Shown piece by piece: positions 28,201 to 34,699 of a stretch of DNA of 64,000 nt. The DNA is taken from NCBI RefSeq assembly GCF_900188295.1, contig NZ_FZNM01000009.1, forward strand, positions 62,001 to 126,000. Direction: 5' to 3'. The first letter of the stretch is position 1. Each line of letters opens with the position of its first letter. This DNA is from Paracoccus sediminis (lineage in GTDB: Bacteria > Pseudomonadota > Alphaproteobacteria > Rhodobacterales > Rhodobacteraceae). The notes beneath the pieces are model-generated. The model saw nothing but the letters and a program-made list of their open reading frames with translations. It was not told the DNA's origin and did not search any database. Made by a program: the position numbers and the translations under genes.

Positions 28201-29069
28201 CATCCTCCATCATCCAGCAGATGGCGAACATGGCGCGGCTGGCCCGCACGGAAACCGGCTTCGACCTCTCCAGATTGGCGAAGGGGGATCGTGACCGGCT
28301 CGCTACGATGGGGCTGGGGGCCAAAGATGCCCGCACCCTGTTCCGCAACCTGCTGGACCATGCTGAGTTCGACGGGCGGCGCGTGGTGCAGATCAACCAT
28401 CACCGCTGGGATGCCGATGCGGTCTCCAAGGCGCGGGTGTTTATCGGGCGTTACGTTGACCGCTTGGTGCAAGCTAACGACCCTGGGGGGCTGGCGAAGT
28501 GGATGTCGCACCCCGTGGCGTCCATGCTCGTCCAGTTCCGCACCTTCACTTATGGGTCGTGGCACAAATCGACCCTGTGGGCGATGAACCACGGCGCATT
28601 CACCGACCCACGGATGCAGGCGCTTATCGCCGGGGAGGTGGCGATGGGCGCGGCGATGTATGCCGTCCGGTCCACCGTGGTTCTTGCCGAAGAGGACGGC
28701 TGGGACAAATACAAGGAACGGATACTGAACCCCACCGGGCTCCTTGCCAATGGGTTCGCCCGGACGGCCTCCGCTTCCATCATTCCCATGCTGATTGACA
28801 GCACCCTGATTTTCACCCCCGCAGGACCGCAGTTTGGTCAGGCGAGAAGCTCAGGAACCCCCACAGATGCCTTCATCGGCATCCCCGCAGCGGATCACCT
28901 CAGGTCGCTAAAGGACTTCTCACGGGGCAGCATGGAAGCGGCCTTCACCGACAAGCCCTTCACCAAGGGAACGGCCAAGGCGGGGGTCCGGGCCTTCGCA
29001 CCCTTCGGCAACTGGCTCCCCTTCGCAGCCGGTTTCAGCGCCCTGACGCGGGGCCTGCCGGAACGCTGA
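25299..29069 (+). CDS. T7 gp16-like internal virion protein with lytic transglycosylase domain
   Basis: 1256 residues (T7 gp16 has 1318), with an AAGGAA site upstream. The N-terminus is a lysozyme-like domain: AMSFETGGTFDPW with the presumed catalytic Glu at residue 30, then GLIQ at 51-54. It would open the peptidoglycan at infection. A Gly/Ala-rich hydrophobic stretch (about 270-345) could enter the membrane. The remainder is a long helical region. It follows the gp15-like gene by 9 nt, the same order as in T7. No tail-fibre, holin or terminase gene follows, unlike in a complete phage. Confidence 0.78.
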   Translation: MTNRLADAIRKEAARIGADPADFATAMSFETGGTFDPWQQGPVTKWGRHIGLIQMGEPQREKYGYYEGMPIEDAVRASADYLVDNGFKPGMSGAQLYATINTGSPNGGHKSDAAAGGTWGSADDKWNHQMEGHRAKAAALLGGTYVPQQFDGFTDADGRPNAALDYEAAYQGPKAVTPNDYLSEESQRVQPYGSWLEEIGAQYRSNAMTAHAVRAASEGTIDPLFEIGEARAAELVQSVPEHYQDFIMTAGSEEVLRSRVQWMTEDMDRQQKLAAGGWSAMGAGLVAGVIDPIPLAVGVATGGLSAGAAGFGLAGRVAVGAAAGAAENAALEVASGELLDNPNADPGMAAVFGGAFGALGGALARGPGGAAHPEAAKAYRIAGDINAGKERLHADPIMARDDSLSAARNTTSLTPLMPDARAYDTEVNPGDAPRGYSLREDGKDRFDVTGQMTTSDQPLVRVLGAHLGEEVAGFTDHSVVPDSASSRMIAYHRKAVGNYMSVARRAEAEYLREVTGIRRGLFHPIKAAQASADFNRQVRDWVLDRNPSQDVHPSVAKAGTAFRNGMAHFRDEMERVGLATLNADPHYVPMVPDASRIAELDVRVGEDTMAELLSAAIRAHSPHLSPEVVSRMSVGYWRNIRRAGWGMENDMDRAMSTGDRTAFKEALMASLGGRNSLTEAQIEEAFDAITGALDGTGKDPNAPSSRGMRALKRRTLMDYTFKATVKDRDGNPLEVRVADFFRQDAGELFQHYARSMSGRIALAETRIENPSKPGYWITEGIRGDADVAKLREAIIEEARAMGKDADNKDVANQLGNLDFFYKKIAGIPVWDQSGRAAQWARRIKQSQFIRLMSNMGLNQVQEGWKIATLTGFRAAYDQMPSIRGMVAGIRSGKYQADALAEELQAMTGIGVDGLFSARAMKAAEERVGEKVAGKFDRAVDGTLDHMSEVTSSISLMRAIHGTQSTWAASSIIQQMANMARLARTETGFDLSRLAKGDRDRLATMGLGAKDARTLFRNLLDHAEFDGRRVVQINHHRWDADAVSKARVFIGRYVDRLVQANDPGGLAKWMSHPVASMLVQFRTFTYGSWHKSTLWAMNHGAFTDPRMQALIAGEVAMGAAMYAVRSTVVLAEEDGWDKYKERILNPTGLLANGFARTASASIIPMLIDSTLIFTPAGPQFGQARSSGTPTDAFIGIPAADHLRSLKDFSRGSMEAAFTDKPFTKGTAKAGVRAFAPFGNWLPFAAGFSALTRGLPER

Positions 29070-29197
29070 CAAGAACACGGGCGGGGGATCGTTCCTCCGC
29101 CTGCCTTCTCTCCCCAACACGACAACTTAACTCGCTCTGCCCTGTCCACCCAGCGTGGCAGGCGGCGGCGACATGCAAACACGACAAGGAAATCACC

Positions 29198-29509
29198 ATG
29201 AACACGCCCACCGAAAAAACCGCAGAAATGCAGATCGAAGCCAAGTTCCGCGACATCCTAGCAATCCTCAAAGCCGAAGCCACAGCGAATTGCGACCCTC
29301 TGCAATACAAGGTCGCGGATGGGATGGCCCTCGTAGCCGTCCGGGCTCTGTATGCGGCAATGGCCGCCGCAAAGGTTCGTCACGTCGATACCACGGAGGA
29401 GGCGCTGACGGCCCTGTGCGAGCCCCTGCTGGCGCTGTGGGATGGGGAGAAGCTGACCCTCCCGGCGCATTGGTATGCCGAGGCCAACGAGGAAGCGATG
29501 GCGCGATGA
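29198..29509 (+). CDS. Small helical protein of unknown function
   Basis: 103 residues with an AAGGAA ribosome site. It is Ala-rich and helical throughout (FRDILAILKAEATAN, ALVAVRALYAAMAAAKV), soluble and slightly acidic. I do not recognise a family. It lies 128 nt after the gp16-like gene and reads the same way. Confidence 0.6.
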   Translation: MNTPTEKTAEMQIEAKFRDILAILKAEATANCDPLQYKVADGMALVAVRALYAAMAAAKVRHVDTTEEALTALCEPLLALWDGEKLTLPAHWYAEANEEAMAR

Positions 29510-29576
29510 ACAGGCCACGGGCGGGGGCACCCTCGGCCCTGCCACCCTCCTATCAGCACGACAATCAGGAACAACG

Positions 29577-30176
29577 ATGCACAACAGATACCCGGAAGCA
29601 GTCACGCGGGAGGTTGGAGACCACATCATACTCTCGCCCGCTTCTTACATTAACGCCCAAGATACCGTGCCCGGCAATTTCGCGCACAAAGAACAAGTCG
29701 TCGTCTATATCGCAGCAGGGAGTTACGCCCCCGCCGCAAGCCTGGCTGCGTTCTCTGTTCTCCTCGTCAAGGGGGATCGTTGTGGCAACCCCCTTGCCCC
29801 TGCACTCAGCTTCACGGGGCGTAGCTCTGCCTTCACTACCGACCAGCGCATGGTCCTTCTCGGAAGCCGACAAGCTCTTAAGTCCCTAAAGGACTCCTCC
29901 CATCTCCCTGCGCTTGTCCGGTCGGACATTCAGACCCTAGTAGGCGGCCTAGAGAAATGGATGTCGGGGTGGAAGCGCAACGGCTGGCGCACTTCCTCCA
30001 AGAAACCTGTGGCAAGCGTGGACCTGTGGCAAGACATCGACGCCTTGTGCGGCCCGTTGTCCGTGCGGGCCGAGAAGGTGAAGGCGGGGACAGGCGATCC
30101 ATGGCACGAACGCTGCACCCATGCCCTAGCCGCAGCCTTGGAGACCGCCGTGGCAGAATGGCAGGCTCAGAAATGA
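29577..30176 (+). CDS. RNase HI-like protein with lost catalytic residues
   Basis: 199 residues from ATG 29577 (AGGA upstream). Residues 41-190 follow E. coli RNase HI closely, including WMSGWKRNGWRTSSKKPV, VDLWQDIDAL and HERC. The four catalytic carboxylates are not kept: the D10 position is Ala 47 (YIAAGS for FTDGS), E48 is Val 93 (RMVL for RMEL), D134 is Thr 181 (HERCT for NERCD). Only D70 remains, as Asp 117; the active-site His124 position is Gly 171. Hydrolysis of RNA in RNA:DNA hybrids should be lost, while hybrid or dsRNA binding may persist. The first 40 residues are an unassigned extension. Confidence 0.78.
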   Translation: MHNRYPEAVTREVGDHIILSPASYINAQDTVPGNFAHKEQVVVYIAAGSYAPAASLAAFSVLLVKGDRCGNPLAPALSFTGRSSAFTTDQRMVLLGSRQALKSLKDSSHLPALVRSDIQTLVGGLEKWMSGWKRNGWRTSSKKPVASVDLWQDIDALCGPLSVRAEKVKAGTGDPWHERCTHALAAALETAVAEWQAQK

Positions 30177-30985
30177 AAGGCGGCACGGGGGCGGCAGAGA
30201 TCATCGCCCCTGCTCTCACCACCACCGTCTGCCCCCACTGCAAGACCCCGTTCACGCCCCGGCGGAGCAATCAACAGTTCTGTGGAAGGGCCTGCCAGAA
30301 AGCCTCCAGCAGACACACTGCGCGGGGAGCCCGGACAATCGAGAACGCGACACGTAACCGGGACCATTACAGCCGTGCAGCGTGGCTCTGCTATGACATC
30401 TTGAGGATGCCCGAAGCGAGGCGAGAGGGAGCCTTGCACGATCTCTTGGTGGCTGCGAGGGGCGGCAGGGGGGCGAAGCTGCGCAACATCCTGCAAGACC
30501 CTCGGCTCCTTGGTGCCCCGCGTGAAAGCCCACTCGGAAAGCTCTATCCCGACACCTCAGACCCCTCCGTCAGAAACATCGCCCAACAGGTGAACGCATA
30601 CTGCCAACGACGATGGGGAAAAGGGTCGCGGGAAATACTGAAAGCCGATTGCCTGCCGCGAGACGGGAGGGCGGAAGCGCCCGAAACGTCAGAAGCGGAA
30701 ACATATTGGCAGGCCATGCGGCGGGAGGGGAAGCTGGAGCGGCAGTCCCCTGCCCACGACCCGTTAGTCAAGAGCTATGACTGGCGGCGGCTGGCGCGGG
30801 CCATGCGGGATCGGGGCTGGCGGCGATATTTCACCCCTGAGGAGCTAGACGAAATGTTAGAAATCCGCCCCCCGCACTTGGAAAGGGGATCGTTTGCGGT
30901 TTCGTTTGGGGCTGCCCCCGATGGAGACATAGACCTCCTAGACGATGGGTCTACGGACGGGGAACAGGTGAAGCTCGCTGCATGA
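30173..30985 (+). CDS. Zinc-binding-motif protein of unknown function
   Basis: 270 residues from ATG 30173, which overlaps the stop of the RNase HI-like gene (ATGA); ATG 30158 is an alternative. Four cysteines near the N-terminus (CPHCKTPFTPRRSNQQFCGRAC without gaps spans residues 20-41: Cys 20, 23, 37, 41) predict a zinc ribbon or knuckle. The rest is basic and helical, then an acidic C-terminus. Such proteins often bind nucleic acid. The codons for its IRPPHLERGSF segment are the source-like copy of the repeats that follow the gene. Confidence 0.65.
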   Translation: MKGGTGAAEIIAPALTTTVCPHCKTPFTPRRSNQQFCGRACQKASSRHTARGARTIENATRNRDHYSRAAWLCYDILRMPEARREGALHDLLVAARGGRGAKLRNILQDPRLLGAPRESPLGKLYPDTSDPSVRNIAQQVNAYCQRRWGKGSREILKADCLPRDGRAEAPETSEAETYWQAMRREGKLERQSPAHDPLVKSYDWRRLARAMRDRGWRRYFTPEELDEMLEIRPPHLERGSFAVSFGAAPDGDIDLLDDGSTDGEQVKLAA

Positions 30986-30986
30986 C

Positions 30987-31117
30987 GGGCGAGCTAATCC
31001 GCCCCCCGCACTAGTATAGAGGATCGTTTGCGGGACTGTTCGGGGCCTGTGAAAGGGAACGCCGGACGGACCCCTCCCCTGGGCGAGCTAATCCGCCCCC
31101 CGCACTAGTATAGAGGA
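30987..31117. repeat. 37-nt perfect direct repeat, two copies, plus a degenerate third
   Basis: Copies at 30987-31023 and 31081-31117 are identical over 37 nt with a 94-nt period. Each ends in CACTAGTATAGAGGA. A related 38-nt copy with four differences lies inside the preceding gene at 30862-30899 (compare 30996-31033). The TATAGAGGA end could be a degenerate phage-type promoter start. Two copies only, so not a CRISPR array. Confidence 0.8.
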
Positions 31118-31224
31118 ACCATAACGACACCCTGAACGGGGATCAGGGAGGGAGACCCACGGACGCAGGCCGCCAAGCCTGCTCCGCGTAAGACCCCCTG
31201 AGGAAAGACGACCGGAGGGAGGGG

Positions 31225-31246
31225 GATTGGGGCCCACTATAGGAGA
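31225..31246 (+). promoter_or_regulatory. T7-like RNA polymerase promoter P3
   Basis: The -17 to -1 sequence is GATTGGGGCCCACTATA, then GGAGA from 31242. It is very close to the Klebsiella phage K11 promoter class (ATTAGGGCACACTATAG, from memory). It reads rightward, antisense to the integrase gene and towards the right attachment site. Confidence 0.7.
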
Positions 31247-31260
31247 TGAGAACAATTCTC

Positions 31261-31282
31261 AATTAACCCTCCCTATAGGATA
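31261..31282 (+). promoter_or_regulatory. T7-like RNA polymerase promoter P4 with 5' hairpin
   Basis: The -17 to -1 sequence is AATTAACCCTCCCTATA, then GGATA from 31278. It differs from the phage T3 consensus (AATTAACCCTCACTAAA) at two positions only. The transcript would begin with a 7-bp stem: GATAGCC at 31279-31285 pairs with GGCTATC at 31297-31303. It lies 36 nt after P3 and has the same direction. Confidence 0.75.
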
Positions 31283-31446
31283 GCCTTCACCTTTGCGGCT
31301 ATCTGTTATGCGGCCCCATATCGACCATTTAGGGGCCTGTGACAGGGAGCCCCGGACGGACCCCTCCCCTCCCATGTTCCTCATTGCTCCAAGCATCAGG
31401 GTTCGATGGTCTTGGGGGTCGCTGGGCGAACGGCATCCGCCGTCCG

Positions 31447-32976
31447 TCAGACCGGATACTCGGGCAGCTTGCATATCTCCCGATACAGCGCCTTCACGCG
31501 CCTTTCGCCATACCCTTCCGCAGCCCTTGGGTTGCTATGTCCTTGGAGGTGGTCTGCCCATTCCCCTGCAATGTCGTGGTCCCGGCTGAGGGTCTTGAGG
31601 CGATGCCGCCACGCATGGTTGGGCTGTAGGGCGGGGTCCGTTACCTTCGCATGATCGCGGACCCACCCGCCTATCCTCCCGCTAGTGGTCTTTGCCGACT
31701 TTCCGGGGGCGTGGAACAGGGGCCCTGACGGCATCGCTTCGGCCATCCTTACGAACCCTTCACGAACCAGTTGGGGATGCAGCGGGACAATCCGGTGACT
31801 GCCCGTTTTCACTGACCCCGCTTCGGGCGTGATTCTGATACAGGGGATGCCGTCTACCGTCAGGACATCCGACCGGCGAAGCTGCGTTATCTCCGTCACC
31901 CGTGCCCCCGTGTGTGCACAGACCCAGGGAACCCACCGGATAGCGCGGCGCATGTGGTCGGACATTCTATCGGATACCCCCACGCCCGCACGGGCGGCAG
32001 ACAGGATGCGCTTGGCTTCATCGTCGGTGAACCCCCGGTCCCGCGTGGTCTGCCGCTTGGGGGCCTTGACCCGGAGCCCTTCGGTAGGATCGCCCAGCCC
32101 CATTGCGCGGCTCTTGGCGAAGCTGAACATTAGCCGCACGGCTGCCAGATACTTCTGTCCAATGGTCTTGCCACTCAGCCCCCGTTCATCTCGAAGATAG
32201 TCCAGCCACCGCACGATGTCAGCGGGCTGCATGTCGCGGATGCTATCGTGCCTGAGGAAGGCAATCAGGTCGTCCACCTTCTGGCGGAAATCGCGGATCG
32301 TCGCGGCAGGCTTCCCGTCTGCCTTGGCCTGCTTCTCCCACGCTCCGAACAGGCCCGTCAGAGTCTTGCCCTTCGCCTCGTCAGAACCCTTCTCAGGACT
32401 CGTCACAGGCCGCACAGGGGCTGGGAAACGATCCTCATGGGGGTCTGCCCCATAGTCGCCTCCCGCCCGTCTGGAAAGCGTCTCCGTGGCCCTGACAACG
32501 GTATCGTGCAAGCGATCCAAAAGACGCTCACGGCTCGCATCATCGGCAAGCATCCCGTGCCGCAGAAGAAGCCCGTCAGCACTCGCGCCATACCACCGGC
32601 CCAGAACCGCCTGCCGTTCCTCCCCCTGCTTGTCGCTGATGGCTGCATTGATCGCAGCAACCTGCTGCCAGACCCCCGCCTCCCCCGGCTCTTGGGAAAG
32701 GCCCGTCACCCAATCCCGATAAAACTCCCCGCAGAGTGCCATGATGGTCCGCATAGGGATCGGCTGGGGACCTTTGCGGATCGCTTCCCAATGGGCGTGG
32801 TGCTTTGCCAACTCGGCCGCGTGGCGTCTCTTGGCCTCCGCCTCGTCCGTGGTCCCGAGGGAATAGGAGACCTCCCGCCTGCCGAGTCGCTCGACCAGAT
32901 CGGCCGGAACGCGGGTGCGAAAGTAGAACGGGGAACCGGATTTGCGCTGAGTCGGACGTGGCATCTGCAAGACCAT
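31447..32976 (-). CDS. Tyrosine recombinase (island integrase)
   Basis: About 509 residues. The N-terminal segment (SPFYFRTRVPADLVERLGRREVSYS) is the type seen in many Rhodobacteraceae phage-like integrases. A SAM-like core-binding domain follows (TLTGLFGAWEKQAKA). The catalytic domain has the Arg in TGARVTEITQLRRSDV, the HxxR in HAWRHRLK, and LQGHSNPRAAEGYGE with the second His and the nucleophilic Tyr. ATG 32976 and ATG 32964 are both possible starts. Its 5' end lies 80 nt from the tRNA-Thr core. It catalyses integration and excision of the island. Confidence 0.95.
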   Translation of the reverse strand: MVLQMPRPTQRKSGSPFYFRTRVPADLVERLGRREVSYSLGTTDEAEAKRRHAAELAKHHAHWEAIRKGPQPIPMRTIMALCGEFYRDWVTGLSQEPGEAGVWQQVAAINAAISDKQGEERQAVLGRWYGASADGLLLRHGMLADDASRERLLDRLHDTVVRATETLSRRAGGDYGADPHEDRFPAPVRPVTSPEKGSDEAKGKTLTGLFGAWEKQAKADGKPAATIRDFRQKVDDLIAFLRHDSIRDMQPADIVRWLDYLRDERGLSGKTIGQKYLAAVRLMFSFAKSRAMGLGDPTEGLRVKAPKRQTTRDRGFTDDEAKRILSAARAGVGVSDRMSDHMRRAIRWVPWVCAHTGARVTEITQLRRSDVLTVDGIPCIRITPEAGSVKTGSHRIVPLHPQLVREGFVRMAEAMPSGPLFHAPGKSAKTTSGRIGGWVRDHAKVTDPALQPNHAWRHRLKTLSRDHDIAGEWADHLQGHSNPRAAEGYGERRVKALYREICKLPEYPV

Positions 32977-32999
32977 TGTGTGTAACCCCTGTGTGTAAG
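32976..32999. repeat. Right arm-type repeats, possible integrase sites
   Basis: Two tandem copies of TGTGTGTAA (within 32976-32985 and 32989-32999) overlap the integrase translation start. The second matches the left-end site at 18261-18271 over 11 nt. Binding of integrase here could also autoregulate the gene. Confidence 0.45.
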
Positions 33000-33055
33000 A
33001 GGGGCCGAACCAAGTCCTTGCTACAGCGTATCTTCTTGTATCTTTTCAAGAAAAA

Positions 33056-33079
33056 ATGGTGCTGTGAGAGAGGATTGAA
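33056..33079. repeat. Right attachment core of the tRNA-Thr island
   Basis: Identical to 18176-18199. It covers the CCA end, the acceptor 3' strand and part of the T arm of tRNA-Thr. The identity stops at 33080. Confidence 0.9.
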
Positions 33080-33131
33080 CTCTCGACCTCACCCTTACCA
33101 AGGGTGTGCTCTACCACTGAGCTACCACAGC
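33057..33131 (-). tRNA. tRNA-Thr(GGT)
   Basis: 75 nt including an encoded CCA. The acceptor stem is GCTGTGG with TCACAGC (last pair G-U), the anticodon stem CACCC/GGGTG encloses loop TTGGTAA, anticodon GGT. Its 3' 23 nt form the right attachment core, so the island restored the gene on insertion. The intact gene is on the chromosomal side. Confidence 0.96.
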
Positions 33132-33262
33132 GCCGTGCGGGGCGTTTAGACAAAGGCGCCTGCGCGCGCAAGGGGGCATAGCAGAAAAAACGCCCCCTCG
33201 GCGACCCGGCGTCAGCACGGCCTTTGCTGGACTGTGCGCGCGGGCGACGCTAACAGGGCAAC

Positions 33263-33427
33263 ATGAACGACCGCCCCGACGACACGAAAAAGCAGGACGC
33301 GAGAGAGGAACGGCTGCGTGCCGCCCTGCGCGCCAACCTGCAACGGCGCAAGGCCCAGGCCCGCGCGCGGGCGGCTGACGGGAATGACGGACGCGACGAC
33401 GGCGAAACAGGCAAGGACGACAGCTAG
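33263..33427 (+). CDS. Small charged protein upstream of murA
   Basis: 54 residues, start MNDRPDDTKKQDAREERLRA. It ends in TAG directly followed by the murA ATG. It is highly charged with a basic helical middle (LQRRKAQARARA). An AGGG ribosome site precedes it. The zero spacing to murA indicates co-transcription and translational coupling. Function unknown; small proteins of this kind occur before murA in related bacteria as far as I recall. Confidence 0.7.
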   Translation: MNDRPDDTKKQDAREERLRAALRANLQRRKAQARARAADGNDGRDDGETGKDDS

Positions 33428-34696
33428 ATGGACCAGATCATCGTGCGCGGGAACGGCCCGCTGACCGGCGAAATCCCGATCGCCGGGGCCAAGAACGCCT
33501 GCCTGACCCTGATGCCCGCGACGCTGCTGACCGACCAGCCGCTGACGCTGACCAATGCGCCGCGCCTGTCGGACATCCGCACCATGACCGCTCTGCTGCA
33601 ATCCCTGGGGGCCGAGGTCGCCAGCCTGCAAGACGGGCAGGTTCTGGCCCTGTCCAGCCACGCGCTGACCAGCCACCGCGCGGATTACGACATCGTGCGC
33701 AAGATGCGCGCATCCATCCTGGTGCTGGGACCGATGCTGGCCCGCGACGGCCGGGCCGAGGTGTCCTTGCCCGGCGGCTGCGCCATCGGCGCGCGTCCGG
33801 TGGACCTGCACCTGAAGGCGTTCGAGGCGATGGGGGCGGACCTGGACCTGCGCGACGGCTATGTCCATGCCAGGGCGCCCCATGGCGGGCTGCGGGGCGC
33901 GGTGGTGGATTTCCCGCTGGTGTCCGTCGGCGCCACGGAAAACGCGCTGATGGCGGCGACGCTGGCGCGCGGCACCACGGTCCTGAAGAACGCGGCCCGC
34001 GAACCGGAAATCGTCGATCTGGCCCGCTGCCTGCGCGCCATGGGGGCACAGATCGAGGGCGAGGGCACCGGCACGATCACGGTTCAAGGCGTCTATGCCC
34101 TGCATGGCGCGACCCACCCGGTCGTCACCGACCGGATCGAGCTGGGCACATACATGCTGGCGCCCGCCATCTGCGGCGGAGAGGTCGAATGCCTGGGCGG
34201 GCGGATCGACCTTTTGTCGGCGTTTTGCGAAAAGCTGGACGAGGCCGGGATCAGCGTTACCGAAACCGCGCGCGGCATCACGGTCGCACGCCGGAACGGC
34301 ATCCGCGCCGTCGACGTCACGACCGAGCCGTTCCCCGGCTTTCCGACCGACCTGCAAGCGCAGTTCATGGCGCTGATGTGCGTGGCCGAAGGCACCAGTG
34401 TGCTGGAGGAGACGATCTTCGAGAACCGCTTCATGCATGCCCCCGAGCTGACCCGCATGGGCGCCCGGATCGAGGTCCACGGCGGCCATGCCACCGTCAC
34501 CGGCGTCGATGCGCTGCGCGGCGCCCCGGTGATGGCCACGGACCTGCGCGCATCCGTCAGCCTGATCCTGGCCGGGCTTGCCGCCGAAGGCCAGACCACG
34601 GTCAGCCGCGTCTATCATCTGGACCGAGGTTACGAACATGTCGTGCGAAAGCTGCGCGGCGTGGGCGCCCATATCGAACGCGTGAAGGAGGACTAA
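33428..34696 (+). CDS. murA: UDP-N-acetylglucosamine 1-carboxyvinyltransferase
   Basis: A 422-residue cytosolic enzyme that transfers enolpyruvate to UDP-GlcNAc, the first committed step of peptidoglycan synthesis. N-terminal [18 protein letters not shown] and the catalytic-loop [14 protein letters not shown] with the Cys targeted by fosfomycin are present. It is coupled to the 54-residue gene upstream and followed 3 nt later by a DUF2948 gene. Confidence 0.97.
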   Translation: MDQIIVRGNGPLTGEIPIAGAKNACLTLMPATLLTDQPLTLTNAPRLSDIRTMTALLQSLGAEVASLQDGQVLALSSHALTSHRADYDIVRKMRASILVLGPMLARDGRAEVSLPGGCAIGARPVDLHLKAFEAMGADLDLRDGYVHARAPHGGLRGAVVDFPLVSVGATENALMAATLARGTTVLKNAAREPEIVDLARCLRAMGAQIEGEGTGTITVQGVYALHGATHPVVTDRIELGTYMLAPAICGGEVECLGGRIDLLSAFCEKLDEAGISVTETARGITVARRNGIRAVDVTTEPFPGFPTDLQAQFMALMCVAEGTSVLEETIFENRFMHAPELTRMGARIEVHGGHATVTGVDALRGAPVMATDLRASVSLILAGLAAEGQTTVSRVYHLDRGYEHVVRKLRGVGAHIERVKED

Positions 34697-34699
34697 GCC

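Larger units (their letters stand above)
31042..31370. repeat. 39-nt imperfect direct repeat
   Basis: The segments 31042-31080 and 31332-31370 agree except at four positions; each starts GGGGCCTGTGA and ends CGGACGGACCCCTCCCCT. The first lies between the two 37-nt repeats, the second between promoter P4 and the integrase 3' end. Possible replication, packaging or protein-binding sites. Confidence 0.7.
30986..31446. other. 461-nt repeat and promoter block without genes
   Basis: No protein-like frame. It holds two families of direct repeats, two T7-like promoters and a 5'-transcript hairpin, described separately. It separates the phage-like cluster from the integrase gene, which reads towards it. 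Confidence 0.7.
18176..33079. mobile_element. Integrated island in tRNA-Thr with T7-like ejection proteins, reverse transcriptase and phage-type promoters
   Basis: A 14.9-kb insertion bounded by an identical 24-bp core: 18176-18199 on the left and 33056-33079 on the right, the latter being the 3' end of tRNA-Thr. A tyrosine integrase lies at the tRNA end and reads away from the tRNA. Contents in order: reverse transcriptase, serine recombinase, small genes, gp15-like and gp16-like ejection proteins, small gene, RNase HI-like pseudoenzyme, zinc-ribbon-like protein, a repeat and promoter block, and integrase. The left 2 kb is visibly less GC-rich than the flanks. No capsid, terminase, portal or polymerase gene is present, so it is either a decayed prophage or a satellite. 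Confidence 0.9.

Noticed and set aside
30987..31117. 37-nt repeats as a CRISPR array
   Set aside because: Only two full copies, one 57-nt gap that itself carries another repeat, and no cas genes.
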